Assembly (NCBI GenBank): GCA_036365515.1
Contig: CM070874.1
Location: forward strand, 163,698,297-163,762,296
Source of the DNA: Torymus aiolomorphi
Taxonomy: Eukaryota; Arthropoda; Insecta; Hymenoptera; Torymidae
Direction: 5' to 3'
DNA length: 64,000 bases
The translations under genes and the position numbers were made by a program. Numbering within the stretch: the first letter of the stretch is position 1; every line of letters begins with the position of its first letter. The notes under the pieces are model-generated. The model did no database searches and was not told the origin of the DNA. It worked only from the letters and a program-made list of their open reading frames with translations. Shown here piece by piece: positions 33,081 to 44,150 of this stretch.

Positions 33081-35245
33081 TTCTGACGTAGATTATCATT
33101 TTTGGCTCTAGCTTCTCCATAGCATATAGAACGAAAATATCGGGGTACACCAAAAAAAAAAAGTTATGCTAACTGCAGGAACAATCGAAACTTGTAAAAA
33201 TACGTCGAAATCACGGTTTTTCTCATACATTATTGAAAATAACTTCTTAACTATATGTTTTAGAGAAAATATTCATAGGACCAAATTTGTTCCAAATTTG
33301 ACCAAAAATGAAAATGCAATAATTACACCGAAAAATAACAATAAACTCGCAAAAAAAGCATGAAAAATAGGGTATTTTTGAAGCACTTGTAGAATTATTA
33401 AGGGCTGGTCCTATCCTTTTGAAAATTTGTATGTAAGTACTTCAAAGCAATACAAATAAAATCCCCAAAACTGATTTCGATCAGTCGTATAGTTTTCTCA
33501 CAATTCATTTGTTAACTAAACTCGGTGGAAAAAATCGCTATTTTGTTGCATTGTGGTAATGTGTACTTACCGACAAATTTTAGAATGTATATTTCTTTTG
33601 CAAATAATAATAGAATTACTAACAAAAAAAATTGAGTATAGTATTTACATATACGGAGCGCCTGAAAGAGCTGTTTTTCCAAAAATTTACTCAGAATTTA
33701 TTTAATTAAATAAAAGCCGCAATGCCGATAAGTAGGGATCTGTATACTTCGAATTTTGCCAGTTTTAAAAAGTGTTTATCTCATGGAAATGCTGATAGAA
33801 TCGCACAAAAAAAATCTGAGCATAGTATTTACATACACGGAGCGCCTGAAAGAATTGCTTTTCCAAATAAACGTTCGAATGTTTATTAATTAAATAATGA
33901 AATTGGGTTGATTTTGAGGTTCACATCGCCTTAATGCCAGAGCCAAACCGATTATCTAAAATCGGTCCTGATTTTTTTACGTACTCATAATGTTCCCAGG
34001 TATCATCTGGCATCGTCAGAATATCAATTTTAAATTGTTAATAATTTTTTTAGCAATTTTGAATGCTCGGAAAATTTTTTCCTTATAAATAATTACTTCT
34101 ACGCTGCCATTTTACAAGTAAAAAAATATTATAACACATATAATGAGAATTCTTGCAATTGCCTTTCATTTAAAACCACGCTGGTCTCGATTGAACGTAT
34201 AGATCGTGAGATATAAGTCTCCAAAGATGACGAGGGTTTATCGTTAAACTATTTGCTTTTTAACAACAATCAAAATTGGTCTTGATAGGATATTACCAGA
34301 ACTCTTTTTATACAAATTTTTGAATTCACTGGACACGTTCTTTTAGTAATAAAAAAATAATAAACATTGCGAAGTTGGACGTCGGTGCGTGAAAATCAGG
34401 TGAAGGAGAGTGCCGAAACCGCGCCTTCAAAATGAACACGTGATCTAAACTTGTCATATCTCGGCTTCTATAACTCCAAATGAGATCTTTTTTTTTTTTA
34501 ATCGATATTCTGAAATGACAGGAATACGATTAGGTAGGCTTCGACCCCCAATTATTAAGCGTTATTGTGATATTGTTGTTAAAATAAATAATTATTTATT
34601 TTACATTAATAAAAATATCGCCGAAGTGTACATTATTAACTGAAGACATGTATTAGTTTAAATAATGGCACGTGGTATACTGCGTTTGCAGATAATGACT
34701 GGATTTCCCATAATTTGTCGCATTGGGCCTTGTGTACAAATTACAGACAATTATTATTGTGATTTATAACATCTTACATACTTAAGATTTGAGAAGATCT
34801 TAAATTTTCACCGGGATTTGAATGTATTGTAGAGACAATAAAGTCATTGCAGTGACCATCGAACGAGTAATTTCGCCAGGTCAAAGGACCAGGTTAAAAT
34901 TTTATAATCTTACTGTAAATTTAGTCAGTTCAGAGAGAATCGTCCCCCCTACTTGGATTCGTTCAAAAGTTTGACGCCCCTTCTACATATAGCAGAAGGT
35001 ATTTCGACTGTTACATATCCCTTATGCGTAGGTATACGGTTGGAACACAAAAGGTTGTCTCCGTCGTAGGAAAAGTAGCTAGTTTTGGAAGTGTTCTCGT
35101 GTGAGTCACATCAGTCTGAAAGACGAGTTTTAGAACGAAGAATCATCGAAAATATTGTATAGTTTGTAGTTTAAAAGCTGTGACAAATAGTGTCAGTATG
35201 GAGATTCGGAGCATCTGTTAATTTATTTCAAGTTTTTCAAAATTT
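33081..35245. other. AT-rich stretch with a 184-bp tandem duplication; no gene
   Basis: Two diverged units start at about 33633 and 33817. Both carry a TGAG(T/C)ATAGTATTTACAT phrase and CACGGAGCGCCTGAAAGA or its ATACGG variant. The remainder shows no coding signal. The 65-codon frame at 33166-33363 has no domain. The last 200 bases (about 35040-35245) may be the untranslated first exon of the gene that follows. Confidence 0.5.
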
Positions 35246-35749
35246 GTAAGTATATCTTTTTAAATTTTGAGGTATTATTTTCATATTCAAAAATTATTTG
35301 AATGTAATTTAATGTCTACTTTTTAAATACTCAATAAAGTACATAACTCTAAATACATTATATGCATAGAAATTTTATACAAACTAAAAGTTATGAGAAT
35401 AATAACTTTGTTTTATTATTCAATTAATTATTAAAATATATTATATTTTCTAAATCAAAATTTATTACAAATATTTTATACTATGTACGCACGCACGCAC
35501 GCCCACACACACAGTTGTGACAGTTTCAAAACATATATATATACATGGATATACATATCGTGTGTATATTTCAAAACTCAAAATGTAAACACAACATCTT
35601 TATACAGATACAAATTTTGTAACAGTTTAACATGAGACTCTTTTAAATGTATTACTTACATATATTTTCTATATCTGTTATTCACTCGTTATATATAATT
35701 TTCGTTAGCAACAATGATTGTAATAAAATAATCTTTTATATTATTACAG
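35246..35749 (+). other. Probable 5' intron of the 35756 gene
   Basis: A strong donor GTAAGT starts at 35246 and an acceptor (TATTATTACAG) ends at 35749, six bases before the ATG. The 504 bases between are AT-rich and untranslatable, with an (ACGC)n/(CA)n microsatellite at about 35483-35512. This is consistent with an intron in the 5' untranslated region. No transcript evidence is available. Confidence 0.45.
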
Positions 35750-35755
35750 AGTAGA

Positions 35756-37882
35756 ATGGACGAAGATACTGGAATCTGCATTTTATGCGACAAACCTTAC
35801 ACGAGTAACGAGAATACACGTGAAGTTCAACAACAAACTATAAAAAATTATATACAAGCAACTATCAGAAGACAGGATGGAAAACATTTTAAAATGAGAA
35901 GAGGTTATTCTATTACTGTTCATGAGAGTTGTACGAAGACTTATACAAATGAGCCAAAAATTTTAGCCCAAATACGTAAGTTAGAAGCCTCAACATCACC
36001 GGCAACTCGTTCTGTTGCGGAATTCGATTTGAAAAATCGATGCTTTATATGTGGAGAAGATGCGTCGGATGCATTTATAGAAAAACAGAAAAAGTATTCT
36101 GTAACAGCGAAATATCATTCGAATGATTCAAAGCAGTGATGCAAAACAAAATCTTTTGAATAACTTTTTTAATTCTACGCATAAGTTATGCATTGCTGTG
36201 ATTTTCCACATTACTCCTGTGATTGATTTAAAAAATGTAGGCGCAAGATATCACGATAATTGTAATAAGGAGTTGTATAATACACTTAAAAAGAGTTATC
36301 AAGTCGAAGATTCAAATACTGCGAAAGCTGCTAAATTCGTAAGTGAATACGTACTTGCAAATAAGGAAGAATATCAACTTAGTATAAAAGCAATACTGCA
36401 AAATTTTGATAGCGATGAATGGGCCAACATGAAATATATAAAAAAACATTTATTTAATACTTTTGGAAATGATATTATAATACATTCATCTAAAGACGGG
36501 CCTATTTTAACTTTTACTGATATGGGTGGTAAAATTTTGACAGATAATTGGTATAAAAGTAGACAAAACAATGAGAACGAAGAGCGTATACGACTGGTTA
36601 AAACTATTTCAAAAATAATTTTAGAAGATATTAGATCAGCAGTTTATGAAATGCATTCGTATTCCGATCCAGATAGTTTTCTTGAGAATGTAAATAATTG
36701 TATACCCGAAACTTTGAAAATTTTATTAGATGAAATTATATTAAAAAAAAAAGTCCAGCACAAGAAATTATGAACCAAAAATAACATCTATAGCTCACGC
36801 CATAATAACAGCTATTCGTCCAAGATCTTTTGTATCTTCTATTCAAGTCGGCTTAGGTGCTATGCTTAACAAAAAGTATGGTTCAAAAGATCTTATAAAA
36901 ATTTTGAATTCTTTAGGATTATGCTGTTCTTATGAAGAAACACAATTATTTGAAAGTTCAGTATTAGCTTTTCCGCAAGAAACGAATTATGATGATACGT
37001 ATATGCAGTTTGTTTTTGATAATGCTGGCCATAATATTAACACTATAGATGGGCGTAACACTTTCCATGCCATGGGTTGCATTCAAATTCTTACTCCGCA
37101 ATCTTCAGTTTTTTCCATTAAATCTATCGAAAGATTATCCACACGGACATCTTCTGTTGTCCTTGGAAAATACGGTAAAATTGATTTGGAAGTCTTTCAC
37201 AGGCCCTCTCGTTCGGGAATGGAAAATATCATTGTTCAAGATTTAAATAAAATAAGCTTTTTATCTCTCGATATTAAGTTATCTAAAACAGATTTTTTGT
37301 GGATCTTTGGAAAACACCGATACTCACTTGATTTTACAGGCTGGAATGGATTTATAGAGTCTATAACAAAAGCTCTCAATTATGAAAAAAGTAGAATTAT
37401 TTTTTTGCCATTTGTTAATGCTCCACCGAGCAGTTATGACACTATTTATACTGTTCTTCAGCAAGCCCGCATAAAATCTCAGGAGATAAACCAAAAACAT
37501 ACTTTTATCACATTTGATCAACTTTTGTACTATAAAGCGCGAGAAATACTAGAATGTTGTAAAGGGGAATTATCATCAGTAATTGCCAAATTAGGCGGGT
37601 TCCATTTACAATGTCCTTCATGAGTGCTATTGGATTCATAATGGACGGAAGAATAATGGCTTGAAAGAACTTTTTTGTAAAATTTTTGCAGAAAATTCGG
37701 TTGATAAAATTTTAAATGGCCATGCTTACTCAAGAGCTATACGAGGGCATATCCTTACTCATTTAGCCTTGGGAAAAATAATGTTATCTTCCTTTGATTT
37801 AACAGATAATGCAAATAGAATATTAGATGATAAAAATTTAAATGTTGTGAGGATCCTCGTGAGGGCCAATTCCCAGAAATAA
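35756..37882 (+). pseudogene. Broken gene of a repetitive zinc-finger-like arthropod protein family
   Basis: Four consecutive frames make up one protein of about 700 residues: 35756-36139, 36123-36773, about 36786-37623 (ATG at 36862) and 37624-37882. One break falls in an A-run near 36750. The N-terminus has Cys/His sets (CILCDKPY with VHESC; CFICGEDA with ARYHDNC) that look zinc-binding. The middle has PRSFVSSIQVGLGAML and then DNAGHNINTIDGRNTFHAMG. The C-terminal part reads SGLKELFCKIFAE and GHAYSRAIRGHILTHLAL. From memory these phrases are typical of a large multicopy family of uncharacterised proteins in arthropod and cnidarian genomes, probably mobile-element-associated. Its biochemical function is unknown to me. 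The 3' end is cut by PLE2. Confidence 0.6.
37835..37857. repeat. 23-bp direct repeat flanking PLE2, left copy
   Basis: AATTTAAATGTTGTGAGGATCCT type sequence, identical to 40728-40750. Given its position at both borders of PLE2 it is best read as the target-site duplication. Confidence 0.7.
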
Positions 37883-37914
37883 ATTTTGAAAACAATCTTG
37901 AATACTAGATTGCA

Positions 37915-37948
37915 ACGTTTCGTCAGGAAGTTCCCTGACCTCTTCAGG
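37915..37948 (-). ncRNA. Hammerhead-ribozyme-like motif of PLE2
   Basis: On the minus strand: CCTGAAGAG, the arm GTCAGG, the loop GAACTT, the arm CCTGAC, then GAAACGT. CTGAAGA fits the hammerhead core CUGANGA, and the stem-GAAA order fits stem II and the second core strand. One extra G lies between core and stem. Downstream, CAATCT and AGATTG could pair as a third stem (about 37894-37912). Self-cleaving hammerheads are documented in Penelope-like elements. Confidence 0.6.
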
Positions 37949-38144
37949 CTTTATTAAAAATATATAGAGTTAAAACACATTCAAAAATAAAAATAAAAAA
38001 CTAGTCAAATAAATTAAACACAATCTATGCAAAAACCTTTACCTATAAATAGCTACGTCGATACTGGTAAGATACCAGTAGAGTCGAGATGGTATGCAGA
38101 ACATAATGCACGCTTCGCTGGGGTTTATATATAATCACGCTTGT

Positions 38145-40720
38145 TTACCTTTTTAAATGTAACGTTCTTAACAGCTTTTTGTATATATTATTCAAATTTT
38201 GTGTATCTTCTATTCTATTGATAGTGTTATGATTTAAATTAATATGTAACATTTCGGAAATAATTCGTTTCGTGTAATTGTTTTCCCTATCTAAAATTTG
38301 GATGTTTTTCCAGTCAACGATGTGTTTCATAGTTCTTTGGTGTGTTGCTATCACTGATTTGTTATTCTTATCTCTTTCATGTTCTTTAATCCTATTTTTT
38401 AAAATTCGCTTAGTTTCGCCAATATAAGTCGATGTACAAGACATACAATTTATCTTATAGACTACACCACATGTTTCTGATTTTTCTATTTTATCCTTTC
38501 CTAATTTAATTATATTGTTCAATTTTTTGTTGATCAAAGGTACTGTGCGGATGTTATATTTGTTTAAAATATACGAACATTTTTTATAAAAGGTATTATT
38601 ATATGGAATGGAGATTGTAGTTAGTGAACGGTTCTCATTATTAGTCTTTTTATTGTGATATTTGAGTTTTCGAAGTCTATTTCGTATGTGTATGTTTATA
38701 AATTCGGAAGGATAATCGTTACATAAGAGAAGTTCTGTAATTTTGTGTATATTCGCGTCATGAAAACAAGTATCGGATAAAAGAATTGCTCTATCCACCA
38801 GGTTCGCAACGATGTTTATTTTTTGTTGTATGGTGTGGTTAGAATTATAATTTAACAGTTTCGATGATGCTGTTGTTTTTTGATACCAGTTAGTCAAAAT
38901 TTGATTGTTTTTTCTCGTAAGACTGAGATCTAAAAAATTTATACTATTGTCTATTTCAGATTCGAATGTAAATTTAAGATGAGTATTATACTTGTTAAAC
39001 ACTTGTAGAACTGTATCAACTTGATCGCTTTTTATACATAAAATTGTGTCGTCTACATATCTAAAGTAAAAGAGCGGAATACAATCGTGTGTAATTTTTA
39101 ATTCGCGCAAGCAGTCTGTTTCTAAATCTTCCATAACCATGTCAGCGAATAATGGTGAGATAGGAGAACCCATAGGTGTGCCAAATATTTGTTTATAAGT
39201 TCTATTGTTGAAAATGAAATATGTGTTGTCAAATAAAAAACAGACTATATTCCGAATCTCATGAAAAGGCATTTTGCATTTATTGTGAATATGTGTGTAA
39301 CGTCTGTCTATGCTTTCTAATACTAAATCGCACGGCATATTTGTAAACAGAGAGCAAACGTCCAAAGATAGAAGTACATATGTACTGGGTATTATAATTT
39401 TACTGATTTTATCTTTCATCTCGAAACTATTATTAATATGAGAAAGCGGTTTCGGAATACAATTTTTTAATTCGTTGTAAATGATCTTAGATAAATAATG
39501 TGTTGGGCTACCAATAGTTGAAATGATAGGTCTTAGTGGAATACCTTCTTTATGGATTTTTGGAAGACCATATGCTCTAGGTAGTAGAGTGTTGGTTTGT
39601 GTGAGTTGGTTGTTATGATATTTTATTTGTAAGAAATCGTTATTGTTTAAATGCGCTAATTGTTTGTGAACATCTGATTGTAACTTTGGCAATGGATTTT
39701 TCTTTATTAGTTTATATGTATTATTATCTTTCAATAAGTCTATCATTTTACTCTGGTAATCCAACACATTCATACATACGGTTAAATTACCCTTGTCCGC
39801 GTGTGTGAAAAATATATTAGAATTATGTTTTAGAAAACTTTTCGTTCTCGCTAAATCTGTAGAGAAAAGTTTTTCTTGGTGTGCTGTATGTATTACTTTT
39901 TTTTGATTATGTAACATAACAGTGGTTAAGTTCGCTCGGATTTCATTCTTAATATCGTTATGCAACTCTAAGTTTTGCATAATATCGTTATTATTGCTTA
40001 ATATCGTTATGCAACTCTAAGGCTGCTTTCAACATTTTTGATTGTTGTTAGTATATCTGTTTTTGATATTTCTGATTTTACGTTATATTTTGGACCTAGT
40101 GATACAATATTAAGAACAGATTCGGGTAATATTGTATTGGTTAGGTTTTTTACCCAGTTCTGTTTTTCAAACGAACTTTTGTTAACTGTTCTATTAATAC
40201 TAATGAGGGCGTGTAATTTCTTTTGTAATTTATTTCTTAAATTTGAGTAAATGTGGAAACTAGTTTTTTCAGTTAAATAAAAGAAGGTTTCAAGTATCGA
40301 GTGTTCGACAGGAGATTTTGAAATTTTAAATTTAAGCTTGTTAAGTTGTTTATGTAAAAAATAAATGTGGATGTGAATGTCCTTCAGTAAGAGTTTTAAA
40401 TAACGGTAATGTAGCTTATTCTTGTAGTTATTAAGTTGATCAGCGCAGCACTTACTGTAGAACGATGTGCAGTTGAGGCGTTTTACTGCGTTTCGAACGT
40501 TGTTTGGAAAAATATCCTGGTTTCTGCATTTGAGAAGGAAATTGTTACGGGCCTTAGCTTTTGCGAGCTCGTGTCTCATTTTTGACCAGGTTTTGAGGAG
40601 ACGGGTGATACCGTACCCATGTATTATGGTGATGTGTTGGAAAAACTCCCCCTGATATGGAGTCTGGTCTCTTGTGGATCGAAGACCGAATATCGTATTA
40701 TGTTGAGTGGCACCCTCCAT
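38145..40720 (-). pseudogene. PLE2 reverse transcriptase / GIY-YIG endonuclease, one frameshift
   Basis: Read on the minus strand, 40720-40007 (237 aa) and 39980-38145 (611 aa) form one protein of about 850 residues. The break lies in a local duplication: a 25-base phrase at 39948-39972 recurs at 39997-40021, a 49-base offset that shifts the frame. RT motifs are FTHADKGNLTVCM, RAYGLPKIHKEGIPLRPI, LLSLDVCSLFTNMP, GTPMGSPISPLFADMV and FRYVDDTILC. The GIY-YIG nuclease is at about 38470-38370 (CGVVYKINCMSCTSTYIGET followed by R..EHERD). Function is expected as in PLE1. Apart from the duplication the frame is open, so this copy decayed recently. Confidence 0.88.
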
Positions 40721-40727
40721 GTTTAAT

Positions 40728-40750
40728 AATTTAAATGTTGTGAGGATCCT
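40728..40750. repeat. 23-bp direct repeat flanking PLE2, right copy
   Basis: Identical to 37835-37857. Gypsy-2 gag sequence begins within or just after it. Confidence 0.7.
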
Positions 40751-41910
40751 AATGTAACAGGAGAAATTTTAACAGAATATAAAACTGGATTAAAAACCGA
40801 CATACTCAGTAGTTTTAAAAAAGGATTAAAACAAGAAATTAGAATCAAACTCGGAGAACACCAAGACATGGATAACGCAGTACAAAAAGCAATTGAAATA
40901 GAATCAAACTTAAAGCAAAATAGCTTAAGGAATGATACTACGAGCATATTATTTAATTTCGAAACTCCAATTCCAAACACAATTAAACAAACTTTTTGCC
41001 AATTATGTAAGGAAATAAATCACGAAGTATTATTTTGCATGAAAGCTTCATGTGTCTATTGTATAAATAAGGAGCATGTATCATATCATTGCAGAACAGC
41101 TAAGCATATAATAAATTTAATTTGCAAATTGTGTAGTACGGAAGGCCACTCAATAGATGCGTGTAAGTTAAATAAGATGCAGAGTAATCATTGTTAATAC
41201 TGCTAAAATATGGGGCACGAGGTTACGCAATGTCCTACTATTACAGAATACGAGCTGTGTTGGAGATGTAAGGAAAGAGGACACGATCCGCTTACGTGCA
41301 ATAATTCGGTAAGAATTACGAAAGCATGTGACGCCTGCGGCAGCACGTCACACACAGCTAAAAATTGCCCGTCAGCATTGTATAAGAGGTGCGACAACCT
41401 CGGGCATTTAATGAAATACTGCACGATAAACAAAAGAACGATATGGTGCGCGATATGTGCGGATGAAGGTCACGAAACCGCGGATTGCGAGAGCGTAAAA
41501 GTTTTAATTATGCAAAATAGACAACAAAACTCGCAGAATAAAGAAATTTGTCAATTATGCGACACGCCAGGATATTCAGCAAAAGCTTGTAGGAAAAGGA
41601 GTAATAATCAACAAAATACATACCAGAGTAACAAACTACAACCCTTCAAATAAAGCCTATGAACATCGAGATAAAAATGGAAACGGATTTTTCCGAACAA
41701 ATCATCAAAATGGTCATAATTTCTCAAATAATTCAAATAGTAACTATCGGGAAAATTTTAATACACAAGATATAAAATGCGAATATTGTAAAATCACCGG
41801 GCATACATTGGAAGATTGGAGAAAATTAAAAAGTCTGACGGCACAAATTAAATGCTCTTTTTGCAATAAAAATCGACATCAAATAGACAATAGCCATGAA
41901 ATCAAGATGC
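40751..41910 (+). pseudogene. gag: Gypsy-2 gag (N-terminally truncated) with a long zinc-knuckle array
   Basis: Starts inside the capsid core (TGEILTEYKTGLKTDIL aligns with the Gypsy-1 Gag region before GLKPEIEQRLGE). It then carries at least eleven knuckle-like units: CQLCKEINHEVLFC, CVYCINKEHVSYHC, CKLCSTEGHSIDAC, one crossed by two stops (41190-41230), CWRCKERGHDPLTC, CDACGSTSHTAKNC, one lacking its first Cys, CAICADEGHETADC, CQLCDTPGYSAKAC (His to Tyr), CEYCKITGHTLED and CSFCNKNRHQIDN. A twelfth, CKICKNTTHTTEEC, follows the foldback insertion at about 48358. Stops and frameshifts show decay. The 5' part of the element, including its LTR, is missing; the segment abuts the PLE2 flank. Confidence 0.8.
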
Positions 41911-41929
41911 TACACTCTAAACGCAAAAG

Positions 41930-42440
41930 AGTAAAAATTGGACAAGTTAAGTGAAAACATCATTTTTCTACTTTATAAAAGAGCAAAATGCAGATTTTAT
42001 CCGTTAAGAGGGTTAAAATGTGCATTTTACACTTTATAAAGATTAAATTAAGTAAAGTTTACGTTTTGCTCTTTATAGAGAGTAAAAAGTTATACATTTC
42101 GGTAAAAAGAATGATTTGATACGTTTACTCTTTTACTGAAGAGTAAAATCTACGTTTTCCCCTTTATAAAGAGTAAAAAATTAGATCCTCCGTTCAAAAG
42201 ATTAAATTCACACTTTTACTCGTATGCCAAAGAGTAAAGTCTACGTTTTCCTCTTTATAAATAGTAAAAAGTTATACTTTTCGTTCAAAAGGTTAAATTG
42301 ATACTTTTACTCTATTGCTAAAGAGCAAAATCTCCGTTTCCCTCTTTATAAAGAGTAACAAATTATACTTTCCTATCAAAAGATTAAATGGATTCTCTTA
42401 CTTTTTTGCGAAAGAGTAATAAAATCTGCGTTTTCTATTT
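41930..42440 (+). repeat. Left subterminal repeats of the foldback element
   Basis: Degenerate tandem units of about 115-120 bases with the phrases CTCTTTATAAAGAGTAAAAA and TACTTTTCGTTCAAAAGGTTAAAT. The inverted counterpart is at 47950-48310. No gene. Confidence 0.75.
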
Positions 42441-42447
42441 TATTTGT

Positions 42448-44150
42448 CAAAAAGTTTAGTTTAACTCCAAGTAGGCGGGGGATGTGACTTCCACGCGTAT
42501 ACGGGTGCGCGTTAGACATGTATACATGGCAAAATAATTATTTAAATAATTCTTAACCCCAAGTAGGCGGGGGATGCGAGTTCCACGCGTATACGGGGGC
42601 GCGTTAGGCGCGTATACATGGCAAAATAATTATTTAAATAATTCTTAACCCCAAGTAGACGGGGGATGCGAGTTCCACGCGTATACGGGAGCGTATTAGA
42701 CGTGTATACAAGGCAAAATAATTAATTATATAATTCCTAACTCCAAGAAGGCGGGGAATGCGTGTTCCACGAGTATACGGGAGCGCGCCAGACGTGTATA
42801 TAAGACAAAATATTTATTTATACAATTCCTAACCCCAAGTAGGCGGGGGATACGAGTCCCACGCGTATACGGGAGCGCGCCAGACGTATAAAAAAGGCAA
42901 AATAATTATTTATATAGTTCCTAACCCCAAGTAGGCGGGGGATACGAGATCCAGGCGTATACGGGTGCGCGTTAGGCGCGTATACATGGCAAAATAATTA
43001 TTTAAATAATTCTTAACCTCAAGTAGACGGGGGATGCGAGTTCCACGCGTATACGGGAGCGCATTAGACGTGTATACAAGGCAAAATAATTATTTATATA
43101 ATTCCTAACCCCAAGAAGGCGGGGAATGCGTGTTCCACGAGTATACGGGAGCGCGTCAGACGTGTATACAAGACAAAATATTTATTTATACAATTCCTAA
43201 CCCCAAGTAGACGGGGCATGCGAGTTCCACGCGTATACGGGAGCGCATTAGACGTGTATACAAGGCAAAATAATTATTTATATAATTCCTAACCCCAAGA
43301 AGGCGGGGAATGCGTGTTCCACGAGTATACGGGAGCGCGTCAGACGTGTATACAAGACAAAATATTTATTTATACAATTCCTAACCCCAAGTAGGCGGGG
43401 GATACGAGTCCCACGCGTATACGGGAGCGCGTCAGACGTATAAAAAAGGCAAAATAATTATTTATATAGTTCCTAACCCCAAGTAGGCGGGGGATACGAG
43501 ATCCACGCGTATACGGGAGCACGTCAGACGTGTATACAAGGCAAAATACTTATCTATATAATTGCTAAACCCAAGAAGGTGGAGGATGCGAGTTCCACGG
43601 GTATACGCGAGCGCCTCAGACGTGTATACAAGGAAAAATAATTATTTATTAAATCCTCACTCAAAGTAGGCGGGGGATGCCAGTTTCACGCGTATACGGC
43701 AGCGCGTTAACGTGTATACATGGCAAAATAATTATTTAAATAATTCTTAACCCCAAGTGGGCGGGGGATGCCAGTTTCACACGTATACGGGGGCGCGTCA
43801 GACGTGTATATAAGACAAAATAATTATTTATATAATTCCTAACCCCAAGAAGGCGGGGGATGCGAGTTACACGGGTATACGGGAGCGCGTTTGACGTGTA
43901 TACAAGGCAAAATACTTATTTACATAATTCCTAACCCCAAGTAGGCGGGAGATGCCAGTTTCGCGCATATACGGGAGCGCGTCAGACGTGTATACGAGAC
44001 AAAATAATTATTTATATAATTCCTCATCCCAAGTAGGCGGGGGATGCGAGTTCCACGCGTAAACGGGAGCGCGTTAGACGTGTATACATGGCAAAATAAT
44101 TATTTAAATAATTCGTAACTCCAAGGTGCCGATTACACGCGAATACGGGA
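42448..44150 (+). repeat. 92-bp tandem repeat array, left (direct) arm
   Basis: About 18 contiguous units, each starting CCCCAAGTAGGCGGGGGATG, with CACGCGTATACGGG in the middle and ATAATTATTTA(A/T)ATAATTC at the end. Spacing of unit starts is 92 bases (42555, 42647, 42739, 42831). Units differ by several bases each. Higher-order repetition is visible: the pair at 43020-43200 recurs at 43200-43390. Confidence 0.9.

Larger units (their letters stand above)
37858..40727 (-). mobile_element. Penelope-like retroelement PLE2
   Basis: A minus-strand element of 2870 bases flanked by identical 23-base direct repeats. The 5' end lies only a few bases before the first ATG, so it is probably 5'-truncated, as target-primed reverse transcription often leaves. 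A 3' region of about 290 bases holds the ribozyme-like motif. It inserted at the junction between the broken zinc-finger-like gene and the truncated Gypsy-2 gag. Confidence 0.85.
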
